In this document: positions 9,450 through 16,367 of the stretch, piece by piece | How positions within the stretch are numbered: the stretch's first letter is position 1 | Layout of the letters: each line of letters starts with the position of its first letter | Assembly (NCBI GenBank): GCA_017443465.1 | Contig: JAFRXO010000073.1 | Location: forward strand, 1-64,000 | DNA: 64,000 nt | Reading direction: 5' to 3' | DNA from: Bacteroidales bacterium | GTDB taxonomy: Bacteria; Bacteroidota; Bacteroidia; Bacteroidales; UBA932 | Notes under the pieces: generated by a model | Told to the model about the DNA's origin: nothing | The model's database searches: none | The model's input: the letters and a program-made list of their open reading frames with translations, nothing else | Program-made: the position numbers and the translations under genes

Positions 9450-10474
9450 TGTTCTGCCAGGTGTTTTTCCCATGCCCATGCCGATGCCAGGGTCTCTTCC
9501 ACGGTGCGCTCCGCTTTCCAGTGGAGCTTCTCGCATGCGAGAGCCGGATCAGCCCATATGGCCGTAACGTCACCGGGGCGGCGGGCTGCGAATTTATAAT
9601 TGAGTTTCAGATTGTTGACTTTTTCGAAGGAGGTCACGAGCTCGAGGACCGAAACCGGGCGGCCGGTTCCGATGTTGTAGATTTCATATGGCTGTTCCAT
9701 CTGGCCGTCGAGCATCCTGCGCACAGCGCAGACGTGTGCCTTGGCCAGGTCCACTATGTCTATGTAATCCCTCAGGCAGGTCCCGTCTGGGGTGGGGTAG
9801 TCGTTTCCGAATATGCTCAGGCACTCCCTTTTCCCAATGGCGGTCTGGGTGATGAAAGGAACGAGGTTGTTGGGGACTCCGCGGGGCAGTTCGCCTATGA
9901 GGGCCGAAGGATGAGCTCCGATCGGGTTGAAATAGCGGAGGGCGATTCCCTTGATTTCCGGATAGGCCTTCACGCAGTCGCGCAGGATGTCTTCGCAGAT
10001 CTGCTTGGTGTTGCCGTATGGTGAGGTCGCGCTCTGTCTCGGGGTGCTTTCCGTGGCCGGGGATTTCTCCGGTTCACCATATACCGTGGCGCTGGAAGAG
10101 AAGAGGACATTGCATCCTCCGTGGGCGTGTGCCACCTGGATCAGGTTGACGAAAGAGCCGATGTTGTTGCTGTAGTATTTCAGGGGATCGCTTACCGATT
10201 CCCCGACGGCCTTGAATCCGGCAAAATGGATTACAGCGTCGATCTTGAAGGAATTGAACAGGTCCTGGGTGGCTGCCATGTCGCAGAAATCCATCTTCAC
10301 GAACGGGAGGTCGTTCTTTCCGGTAATCTTCTTGACCCCTTCGAAGCATGTGAGGTCGCAGTTGGAAAGATTGTCGGCAACGACAACGTCGTATCCGGCC
10401 TGGATCAGCTCGACGGTGACGTGGCTTCCGATGTAGCCCGCACCGCCAGATACAAGTACTGTTTTTCTGGACAT
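9446..10474 (-). CDS. galE: UDP-glucose 4-epimerase
   Basis: A 342-residue cytoplasmic short-chain dehydrogenase-type epimerase interconverting UDP-glucose and UDP-galactose. The NAD motif GGAGYIGSH follows the chosen start MSRKTVLVSG, and the catalytic Tyr-Lys pair is in SPYGNTK. GIALRYFNPIGAHPS and LRDYIDIVDLA are standard GalE segments. An upstream extension of 96 codons is rejected because it crosses the promoter and has no homologous content. Its stop overlaps the GH95 start by four bases. Confidence 0.95.
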   Translation of the reverse strand: MSRKTVLVSGGAGYIGSHVTVELIQAGYDVVVADNLSNCDLTCFEGVKKITGKNDLPFVKMDFCDMAATQDLFNSFKIDAVIHFAGFKAVGESVSDPLKYYSNNIGSFVNLIQVAHAHGGCNVLFSSSATVYGEPEKSPATESTPRQSATSPYGNTKQICEDILRDCVKAYPEIKGIALRYFNPIGAHPSALIGELPRGVPNNLVPFITQTAIGKRECLSIFGNDYPTPDGTCLRDYIDIVDLAKAHVCAVRRMLDGQMEQPYEIYNIGTGRPVSVLELVTSFEKVNNLKLNYKFAARRPGDVTAIWADPALACEKLHWKAERTVEETLASAWAWEKHLAEQ

Positions 10475-10499
10475 AGTGATGATGGTTTTATGCTTTCTA

Positions 10500-10507
10500 C
10501 AAAGATA
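10500..10507 (-). promoter_or_regulatory. -7 box for galE operon
   Basis: Reading leftward the sequence is TATCTTTG, a match to TAnnTTTG, 26 nt before the galE ATG. It lies 13 bp from the opposing -7 box of dacB, so the two genes share a very short divergent control region. Confidence 0.65.
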
Positions 10508-10519
10508 ACGATAAATGCT

Positions 10520-10527
10520 TACATTTG
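10520..10527 (+). promoter_or_regulatory. -7 box for dacB, almost touching the start codon
   Basis: TACATTTG ends 5 nt before the ATG at 10533. With the usual 6-7 nt from box to transcription start, the mRNA would begin at or next to the start codon. No good -33 box is visible. Confidence 0.55.
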
Positions 10528-10532
10528 TATTT

Positions 10533-12032
10533 ATGAAACGCTTATTGACTCTTTTATCTCTTTTTGCCGCATATGCAGTCGCTTCCGCCCAGGCGGATGT
10601 GCAGAAATACCTCGATTCCCTGGACAGGGTCGCGCCTCTTGACGAGTCGGTCTGGGGTGCCTGCGCGGTCAGGGCCGACGGCCGCAGGATCGCCTCGATC
10701 CATGAAATGCACAAGATGGTTCCGGCCTCTAACCTGAAACTGGTCACTACCGGGATCGCCATGAAAGCCCTCGGGGCAGGATTTGAGTTCGAGACCTCGC
10801 TGGCCTACAGCGGCGAGGTGACTGACGGGGTGCTTCAGGGAGATCTCTACATTGTCGGAGGGGGAGACCCGACTCTCGGCAGCGACGACTCTATCTCCAT
10901 TCCGAGGACTGCCTTGTTGCGGCAGTTCAGAAGTTTCCTTGAGAAGGAGGGGATTACCCGTATCACCGGGAGGATAATAGGCGACGGAAGGTTCTTCGAC
11001 GGGGAATCAGACCTCGGGTCATGGCAATACGAGGACATCGGAACCTATTATGGCACAGGAGGTGACGGCCTGAGCTACAACAAGAACGTCCAGGAAATCC
11101 GCGTCGAGGCCGGGAAGAAAGCCGGGGATTCCCTCTCTGTCAAGGTCTTGTACCCATATACTCCATGGATGCGCTTTTCACTCCGTTGTACAACCGGTAA
11201 GCCCGGTACGGGTGACCAGCTGTACCTCTACACCAACGACCTTGCCCCGGTGTCCGAGCTCCGCGGTACCTACGGTGCGGGCCGTCCGCCCAAGACCGTG
11301 AAGATTTCCAATAAATTCGGGGCCTATACCTTCGCCAACACCTTATGTGCCTACCTGCGTTCCAGCGGCATCGCCGTGGACGGAGGACCTGCGGACATAG
11401 AACATTCAGGTAATATCCGCACCGACCTGAGCCGGGACGCTTCATATGCCCCTGCGGCACGTGTCAAGGACCTCCGGATCATAGGCTCCGTGAAATCCCC
11501 TTCGCTCAAGCGCATTGCATATGTCACCAATCATGAGAGCGACAACTTCTACGCTGAGACCCTGCTCCGCATGACCGGACGTTCCCTTACCGGGTCGGCC
11601 TGCTATGATTCTTCGCTGGTGGCCGGGCACAGGGTAATGAAGAGCCTCAAGGTGAACGATTTCGCCGGGGCGTCCATAGTTGACGGCTCGGGCCTTTCCA
11701 GGAAGAACTACATTTCTCCGGATTTCATGTGCCGCTTCCTTTCCGGAATGATGTCCGACGGGTGTTTCGAGGATTACATAGCCACTTTCGGCCAGACCGC
11801 TGATTCCTATCCGGCCAGGCTCCGCAAGGCTTCCGCCGAGCAGCAGGCCAGGGTTTACATGAAGAGCGGGTCCATGGGAGGGGTGTTGTGTTTCAGCGGC
11901 TACATCGTTCCTGATGACGGAGGCAAGGCGGATGCAATCATATTCTCGATCATGACAAACAACTGCTCCGCCCCCACCTGGAAGACATATGCCTTGATAG
12001 ACGATTTCATCTACCGTCTACTGGCGCTGTGA
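10533..12032 (+). CDS. dacB: D-alanyl-D-alanine carboxypeptidase/endopeptidase, PBP4 type
   Basis: A 499-residue periplasmic peptidoglycan enzyme of the S13 family. Start MKRLLTLLSLFAAYAVASAQ gives a signal peptide; an ATG six codons upstream falls on the promoter box and is not used here. The three active-site motifs are present: SxxK as SNLK in MVPASNLKLVTTG, SxN-type near ESDNFYAE, and KSG in YMKSGSMGG close to the C terminus. The insert between the first two motifs is that of PBP4. It would trim or cut cross-bridges of the cell wall. It is followed by palindromic element A. Confidence 0.92.
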   Translation: MKRLLTLLSLFAAYAVASAQADVQKYLDSLDRVAPLDESVWGACAVRADGRRIASIHEMHKMVPASNLKLVTTGIAMKALGAGFEFETSLAYSGEVTDGVLQGDLYIVGGGDPTLGSDDSISIPRTALLRQFRSFLEKEGITRITGRIIGDGRFFDGESDLGSWQYEDIGTYYGTGGDGLSYNKNVQEIRVEAGKKAGDSLSVKVLYPYTPWMRFSLRCTTGKPGTGDQLYLYTNDLAPVSELRGTYGAGRPPKTVKISNKFGAYTFANTLCAYLRSSGIAVDGGPADIEHSGNIRTDLSRDASYAPAARVKDLRIIGSVKSPSLKRIAYVTNHESDNFYAETLLRMTGRSLTGSACYDSSLVAGHRVMKSLKVNDFAGASIVDGSGLSRKNYISPDFMCRFLSGMMSDGCFEDYIATFGQTADSYPARLRKASAEQQARVYMKSGSMGGVLCFSGYIVPDDGGKADAIIFSIMTNNCSAPTWKTYALIDDFIYRLLAL

Positions 12033-12044
12033 TTCGACTTTGTC

Positions 12045-12218
12045 CCTTTCCGGCAGGGCTCCTCTACGGCAGGCCCGTAGCCGCCCTCGGCTTCGTTGAG
12101 AGGGAGGGGCCCGCTGGATGGAGAGCGGAAGACAAACTTGTTTGTCTGACGTACCGACATCCAGTGGGAGGGATGAGCGAAGCGAAAGGCCTGCCGTAGA
12201 GGAGCCCTGCCGGAAAGG
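12045..12218. repeat. Palindromic element A
   Basis: A perfect 31-bp inverted repeat (12045-12075 and 12188-12218) encloses 112 bp. The interior folds further: CTGGATG at 12114-12120 pairs with CATCCAG at 12158-12164, and AGACAAA/TTTGTCT forms a tip hairpin near 12140. Next to the right arm lies GATGAGCGAAGCGAAAGG (from 12172), which is nearly the same as the corresponding part of element B at 39058-39183, although the arms are different. It follows the dacB stop by 12 nt and lies between convergent genes, so it may terminate transcription or be a small mobile palindromic repeat. Reading frames through it look like artefacts. Confidence 0.85.
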
Positions 12219-12248
12219 AGCATGGCCTGTCCCTGAGAGAAACCTTCA

Positions 12249-12357
12249 CGACCCCTTTGTACTGGCCATTTTACAGGGGTCGCGCAGCCTAAAACGCCTT
12301 TTTCTATCAAGAAACCATCACGACCCCCGTGAATCGACGAAAACACGGGGGTCGTGA
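12249..12357. repeat. Two related hairpins, tandemly arranged
   Basis: The first hairpin (12249-12282) pairs CGACCCC with GGGGTCG plus TGTA with TACA. The second (12318-12357) has perfect 14-bp arms, 12318-12331 and 12344-12357, and a 12-nt loop. Both begin with the same phrase GAAACC, one base, TCACGACCCC, so they look like diverged copies about 70 bp apart. They lie at the 3' side of the leftward BACON/LRR gene and could terminate it. Together with element A they fill the gap 12033-12365; no gene was found there. Confidence 0.75.
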
Positions 12358-12365
12358 ACTGAGTT

Positions 12366-13598
12366 TTAGTCCGGGATCGGGAAAATCCTTGAGCTGTACT
12401 GGGACCATTTCTCTTTGTAGAGAGACACGGATTCTTTCGGAACATAGATCGGTACATTGCTCGAATCATCAAATAATGGATAGGCTGCAGTATATGGAGG
12501 TGTTTCAGGAAGAACTGTTATGCTTTTCAGCCCGGTACAACCCACAAATACATATGAGCCAATGCTTGTGACATTTTCAGGTATAACGATATCCTTGAAA
12601 TTTGAACAACCCCAAAATGCAGAAGAGCCAATGCTTGTAACTTTCTCAGGTATTACGATATCATTGAGATTAGAACAACCCTGAAAAGCTGAGGATCCGA
12701 TTTTTGTAACTGATTCAGGGATAGTTATGTTTTGCAGATTCTTGAAAGTATTAAACAAGTTATTTACAATCTGGTTGAAAGGAGCGCCGGATTTAAGGAA
12801 AAGAAATCCATTCCCTTGGTTGTCCATTGAGGTCCTATAGTTCGAATGAATCTTATCCGGAAAGGGCAACGGCTTATTATTAGTTGTTCTATAGACCATT
12901 ACTCCGAGTGTTGAACATTGCAGGACCTTCATTTTGTCCAAATCAGAGGAATCGTCACGTTTAAACATCAAATAAGAAGATCGTTCTTTTGTGCCATTTT
13001 CATTGACTTCGAACGACAACAACTTAGTATAAGGATCTCCATCAAGTTTTTTTGTCCCGGTGAGCCGGATCCACTCTATTGGTTTTGGATCAGACTCTCT
13101 TGTATCCATGCAAGCTATAGAATACTCGACGTTTGTCTTGACTTGTACAATTACGTGCTGGCGATTGGGAGTAATATACATGCAAGAGGATTCGTAAATC
13201 TGCCCCTCTCCCGAAGTTGCTATCCCGTTATATGTAAAGTATTTTGTCGGTTGCTGGGAAATGTGGATATCCAGTTTCCTGTTGTCCGCCTGGGTTATGA
13301 AGATAGTGGCATTCCGTTCCTCATAGTCCAGATTCTCTTCAATCCAGATAATGCATTTCGTGTCGCCGCTGTAGGACACAGCATGATGTATCCAGTCGGG
13401 TGCTCCTTCAATCCTCCACTCCTGTTTACTTTTCACAGTGAATTCAAGGGACTGGTTTTTTTCGTCCAATGAGAACGAAGTTGGTGAGACAGAGAAATCG
13501 TCGGTGCTTTCTTTTTTATCGGTGCTTTCTTTTTTACATGAGCTGAACATCAAAACTGAAATCAGCAGGAGTGGAACGGTCAAAGAGGGGTAGTGCAT
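12366..13598 (-). CDS. BACON and leucine-rich-repeat (BspA-type) lipoprotein
   Basis: A 410-residue predicted surface lipoprotein: lipobox LMFSSC (Cys21), a linker with the exact repeat KKESTD-KKESTD, a BACON domain at about 33-120 (ending ADNRKLDIHISQQP), a beta-rich middle part, and BspA-type leucine-rich repeats at about 285-385 of the form IVIPEKVTSIGSSAFWGCSN. BACON domains commonly bind glycans or spacers in Bacteroidota surface proteins; BspA repeats mediate adhesion. The gene is clearly richer in A+T than its neighbours and has only one CATATG, so it may be acquired. Ligand unknown. Confidence 0.82.
   Translation of the reverse strand: MHYPSLTVPLLLISVLMFSSCKKESTDKKESTDDFSVSPTSFSLDEKNQSLEFTVKSKQEWRIEGAPDWIHHAVSYSGDTKCIIWIEENLDYEERNATIFITQADNRKLDIHISQQPTKYFTYNGIATSGEGQIYESSCMYITPNRQHVIVQVKTNVEYSIACMDTRESDPKPIEWIRLTGTKKLDGDPYTKLLSFEVNENGTKERSSYLMFKRDDSSDLDKMKVLQCSTLGVMVYRTTNNKPLPFPDKIHSNYRTSMDNQGNGFLFLKSGAPFNQIVNNLFNTFKNLQNITIPESVTKIGSSAFQGCSNLNDIVIPEKVTSIGSSAFWGCSNFKDIVIPENVTSIGSYVFVGCTGLKSITVLPETPPYTAAYPLFDDSSNVPIYVPKESVSLYKEKWSQYSSRIFPIPD
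13501..13536. repeat. Perfect 18-bp tandem duplication inside the BACON/LRR gene
   Basis: The 18-bp unit TCGGTGCTTTCTTTTTTA occurs twice without a gap (13501-13518, 13519-13536) and encodes KKESTD twice on the minus strand. Copy-number change would stay in frame and only lengthen the linker behind the lipidated cysteine. Confidence 0.95.
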
Positions 13599-13639
13599 GG
13601 CTCGCTGGATTCTGAATGGATTTCTAAAGTCAAGCTCTA

Positions 13640-14269
13640 CTATCGTTTGTCCACGATTTTCGCGGTGGGATAGTCGGCGGGATTGAAGGTGACGCGTTTC
13701 TCAGGTATCCCGAAGGTCAGGTCCCTCATCGTTAAAGTCACACCTTTGAGCTTGGCGCTCAGGCTCTTGGGATTGTAGGTCCCTTTCTCGACGACGATAT
13801 TCATTGTCTTCGGGTCGTCCTTCTCGGTGTTGCTCTTGGACTTATTGCATTTCAGGTACCAGAACTTGTCCGTTTCCTTTTCGATGGAGACATCATAGCC
13901 GTCATTGACACCTTTGAACATCTTTACATCTCCCTCGGTCTTGGGCTCCTTTTTCTGGTCCACGGTCTTGACCTCTATCTCGTTCTTGCTGACATCGTAA
14001 TCCCATTCCGTGTTACCGTCACGCCAGGTAATGTGGTGGACATCACCCTTCTGCATCTCCATGCGCATCTTGTCGCCGCGGCTCTCAGCCTTGGCGGACA
14101 GTGTCCCCAGGATCGGGAGCTTGATATCCATTATCATCCCCACACCGTCTTTCTCATCGAACTTTGACATCCTTTCGTCCATGCGGGCGATGATCTCCTG
14201 GGCTGTCTGGGCAAAGGCTGTCAGGGAGAGGGCGAGGAAAAGGACGGAAAAAAGAAACTTTCTCATCAT
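13640..14269 (-). CDS. LolA-like outer-membrane lipoprotein carrier protein
   Basis: A 209-residue periplasmic protein: signal peptide ending ALSLTAFAQ, then a single beta-rich domain starting QEIIARMDERMSKFD. This helix followed by GTLSAKAESRGDKMRME strands is the layout of LolA/LolB-fold carriers in Bacteroidota, which bind acyl chains of lipoproteins. The C-terminal residues PADYPTAKIVDKR also fit this family. It is the last gene of the leftward set behind two lipoprotein lyases, 21 nt after the first lyase stop, so it may help place them in the outer membrane. Function by similarity only. Confidence 0.75.
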   Translation of the reverse strand: MMRKFLFSVLFLALSLTAFAQTAQEIIARMDERMSKFDEKDGVGMIMDIKLPILGTLSAKAESRGDKMRMEMQKGDVHHITWRDGNTEWDYDVSKNEIEVKTVDQKKEPKTEGDVKMFKGVNDGYDVSIEKETDKFWYLKCNKSKSNTEKDDPKTMNIVVEKGTYNPKSLSAKLKGVTLTMRDLTFGIPEKRVTFNPADYPTAKIVDKR

Positions 14270-14290
14270 CTCAATCTATTTATCTATCCG

Positions 14291-16354
14291 TTATTTAGCA
14301 GGCTGTTTGACAGTCTGGGTCTCACCGGCGTGCTGCCATACGGGAAGAGGTGTGAGGGAGCGCTTTCCGTTAATGGTGATGAAAATCCTGTCGAGTTTGC
14401 GGGAAGGATCGCTGACATATGCCTTGTCCCCGTTGACCATGAGGGCGCAGGGCTGGCTGACTGCAACCTCGCCGCCGGACCACTTCGCGGTTCCGGGCTC
14501 GTAGAAATTGAACATCGCGATCTTTCCGTCCTTGCTCTCGACTGCCTGGAGGGCCTTGGTGTTGGAAAGGACAGTGAAGAGATCGGCTGCCTTGGTGGAG
14601 CCTGCATTCGGGATGATTGCATATGCATATGATTTGTCCTTGGGCTTCACACCGTGGTCTATCCAGAGCTTGAAGACCCTGGCGGTGTCCTTCCTGTGGT
14701 CATATGTGGTACCCTTTACGACGTTGGTGAATTCACCCATCAGTTCCTCGTCCATGAACTCCAGCTTGCTACCGTCGAGGGCCTCATAGCGGACGCCCTT
14801 GTTGAAGACACTGTTTCCTTCAGCCTTGACGTCACCGGCGGAGTTGCACTGCTCGAGGGTGGTCACAACGTCCTCCTTCTCGGAAGAATTGATTCCGGCA
14901 CCGAGGCAGACATATCCCTTGTCGAAGAAGAACCAGCTCTTGCGGGCGGTCAGGTTGTAGAAGCCGCTGATGAAGTCGAAGACTGCCGATCCGATCAGGC
15001 CGTCGGTAACGGCGCCGACGAAGTCGGACTTTCCGATGAGCTGGGGCCTTTCGGGGAATTCACTCACGCGCAGCGATGTGGTACCCGGGAACATGGTGAA
15101 GTCGAATACAGCCTGGAGGCCGGTGTACTCGTTGCCTTCAAGTGAGAGGTGTGAGGATCCGTCACCGTGGAAGTGGCTGTGGATGGCCTCTCCGTTGTAA
15201 GGATACTCGATGTTCATGGTGATCTTGTTGTGCATCCTGACGGAAGCCGCGTACTGCGGGTTCTGGAAGATGAAGTACTGTGAGCACCAGAAGAACTTGC
15301 ACCAGCTCTTGTCGAATTCCTTCTCACCTGACTGGATGGCGATTACGTCGTCCAGTTCGGCCTCACGGTAGCCGTCGCATATGGCCTTGAGTCCCTTTGC
15401 GTACCTCGGGGCCCATTTGCTTACGCCAGGGCGGGAGAGGTCCCTGTTCCAGGAACCGGGTTCATTGAAGATGTACTTGAAGGTGTGCTTGACGGAACCT
15501 TCGAGGAAGAAGTCTATGATGCACTGTACAGCCCTTGAGTCAAGCTCATATTGAGTCCCCTTGAGTTTGGCTCCCCAGTAGGAGAACTGGTCGACTACGG
15601 CTGCACCATATGAGTTGGTGTTGTCCACTCCGTCATTCCTGTGGTGAAGGCTCATGTCGGGCTGGATACCGCGGCCTGTAGTGGGATTGGTGTTCTTTGC
15701 ACCGGAGAATCCTCCGAGGTCACGGACAATCTCTTCCGGATTGGCTATATGGGCCTCATTCTCAAGGTTGCGGAACTGCTCGGCGGCTTCCTCCCAGTCC
15801 CTCATGTACATGGCAGCCCTGGCATTGTCGCCGATTACCTTCGCGCGGTCTCCTCCGGGGCGTCCCGGGCCGGCGTCGGAATCTATCTTCCTGAGAGCGT
15901 TGAAAACGTCCTCCTTGACTTCAGCGGGAAGGTCGTCGTCGAGAACCCAGCATATGTTGAGCATTGCCTGCGGCCAGCCGATGTCATTGTGCCACCAGTT
16001 GTCGCTGACAGGCTTGACAGCGTACCAGTACTGCAGGCCTTTGGTAATGCCTTCGTACATTGCGGGATCCTTCTTCTCTTTCTCATAGCTGGCCGCCATC
16101 ACGGCGATCCTGTTGAGGTGGGTGGTAGGAGCCCATGTAGCCCTTGACCTGTCCTTGTAGTTGATGTCGCTCCAGGAACCGTCAGCCTGCTGGCTGGCGA
16201 GGAGTTCAGCCGCTCCATCGGGTTTCGCCGGGGTCAGATACTCCTGGCGGACCTGCTGGCGGACCCTTTCCATCGGGTCTTTTTCGGTCTTGCAAGATGA
16301 CAGGGCCGCGAAGCATGCAGCCATTGCCGCGAGAATGAATACTTTGGTTTTCAT
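14291..16354 (-). CDS. PL8-type polysaccharide lyase lipoprotein, copy 1
   Basis: A 687-residue lipoprotein (lipobox ALSSC, Cys21) with the PL8 layout: alpha toroid at about 40-330, then beta sandwiches. The PL8 hallmark NWWHNDIGWP (119-128) supplies the aromatic patch that holds the sugar chain in chondroitin AC lyase. The catalytic region is at 231-250, DMSLHHRNDGVDNTNSYG, with candidate His237/238 and Tyr249, and the GDGSSHLSLEGNEYTG and MFPGTTS segments are typical. Such enzymes split chondroitin, hyaluronan or xanthan by beta-elimination. It is 13 nt behind the paralogue at 16368. It would feed unsaturated uronides to GH88/GH105 enzymes. Exact substrate not determined. Confidence 0.82.
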   Translation of the reverse strand: MKTKVFILAAMAACFAALSSCKTEKDPMERVRQQVRQEYLTPAKPDGAAELLASQQADGSWSDINYKDRSRATWAPTTHLNRIAVMAASYEKEKKDPAMYEGITKGLQYWYAVKPVSDNWWHNDIGWPQAMLNICWVLDDDLPAEVKEDVFNALRKIDSDAGPGRPGGDRAKVIGDNARAAMYMRDWEEAAEQFRNLENEAHIANPEEIVRDLGGFSGAKNTNPTTGRGIQPDMSLHHRNDGVDNTNSYGAAVVDQFSYWGAKLKGTQYELDSRAVQCIIDFFLEGSVKHTFKYIFNEPGSWNRDLSRPGVSKWAPRYAKGLKAICDGYREAELDDVIAIQSGEKEFDKSWCKFFWCSQYFIFQNPQYAASVRMHNKITMNIEYPYNGEAIHSHFHGDGSSHLSLEGNEYTGLQAVFDFTMFPGTTSLRVSEFPERPQLIGKSDFVGAVTDGLIGSAVFDFISGFYNLTARKSWFFFDKGYVCLGAGINSSEKEDVVTTLEQCNSAGDVKAEGNSVFNKGVRYEALDGSKLEFMDEELMGEFTNVVKGTTYDHRKDTARVFKLWIDHGVKPKDKSYAYAIIPNAGSTKAADLFTVLSNTKALQAVESKDGKIAMFNFYEPGTAKWSGGEVAVSQPCALMVNGDKAYVSDPSRKLDRIFITINGKRSLTPLPVWQHAGETQTVKQPAK

Positions 16355-16367
16355 GGTGTATTGTTGG

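Noticed and set aside
9450-9536. N-terminal extension of the GH95 protein
   Set aside because: It overlaps the end of galE and puts 29 polar residues ahead of a clear signal peptide.
10475-10762. N-terminal extension of galE by 96 codons
   Set aside because: It crosses the galE and dacB promoters and adds non-homologous residues before the NAD motif.
12249-12357. Tandem hairpins as integron attC sites or CRISPR repeats
   Set aside because: Only two diverged copies, no integrase or cas gene, no gene cassettes and no regular spacers.
12011-12472. Open frames across element A (both strands), 79-153 codons
   Set aside because: They run through a perfect inverted repeat and hairpins, have low-complexity Ser/Arg/Pro-rich translations with no family resemblance, and lack good starts.
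13640-14269. LolA-like gene as a lyase accessory domain
   Set aside because: It is a separate complete protein with its own signal peptide and carrier-type layout.
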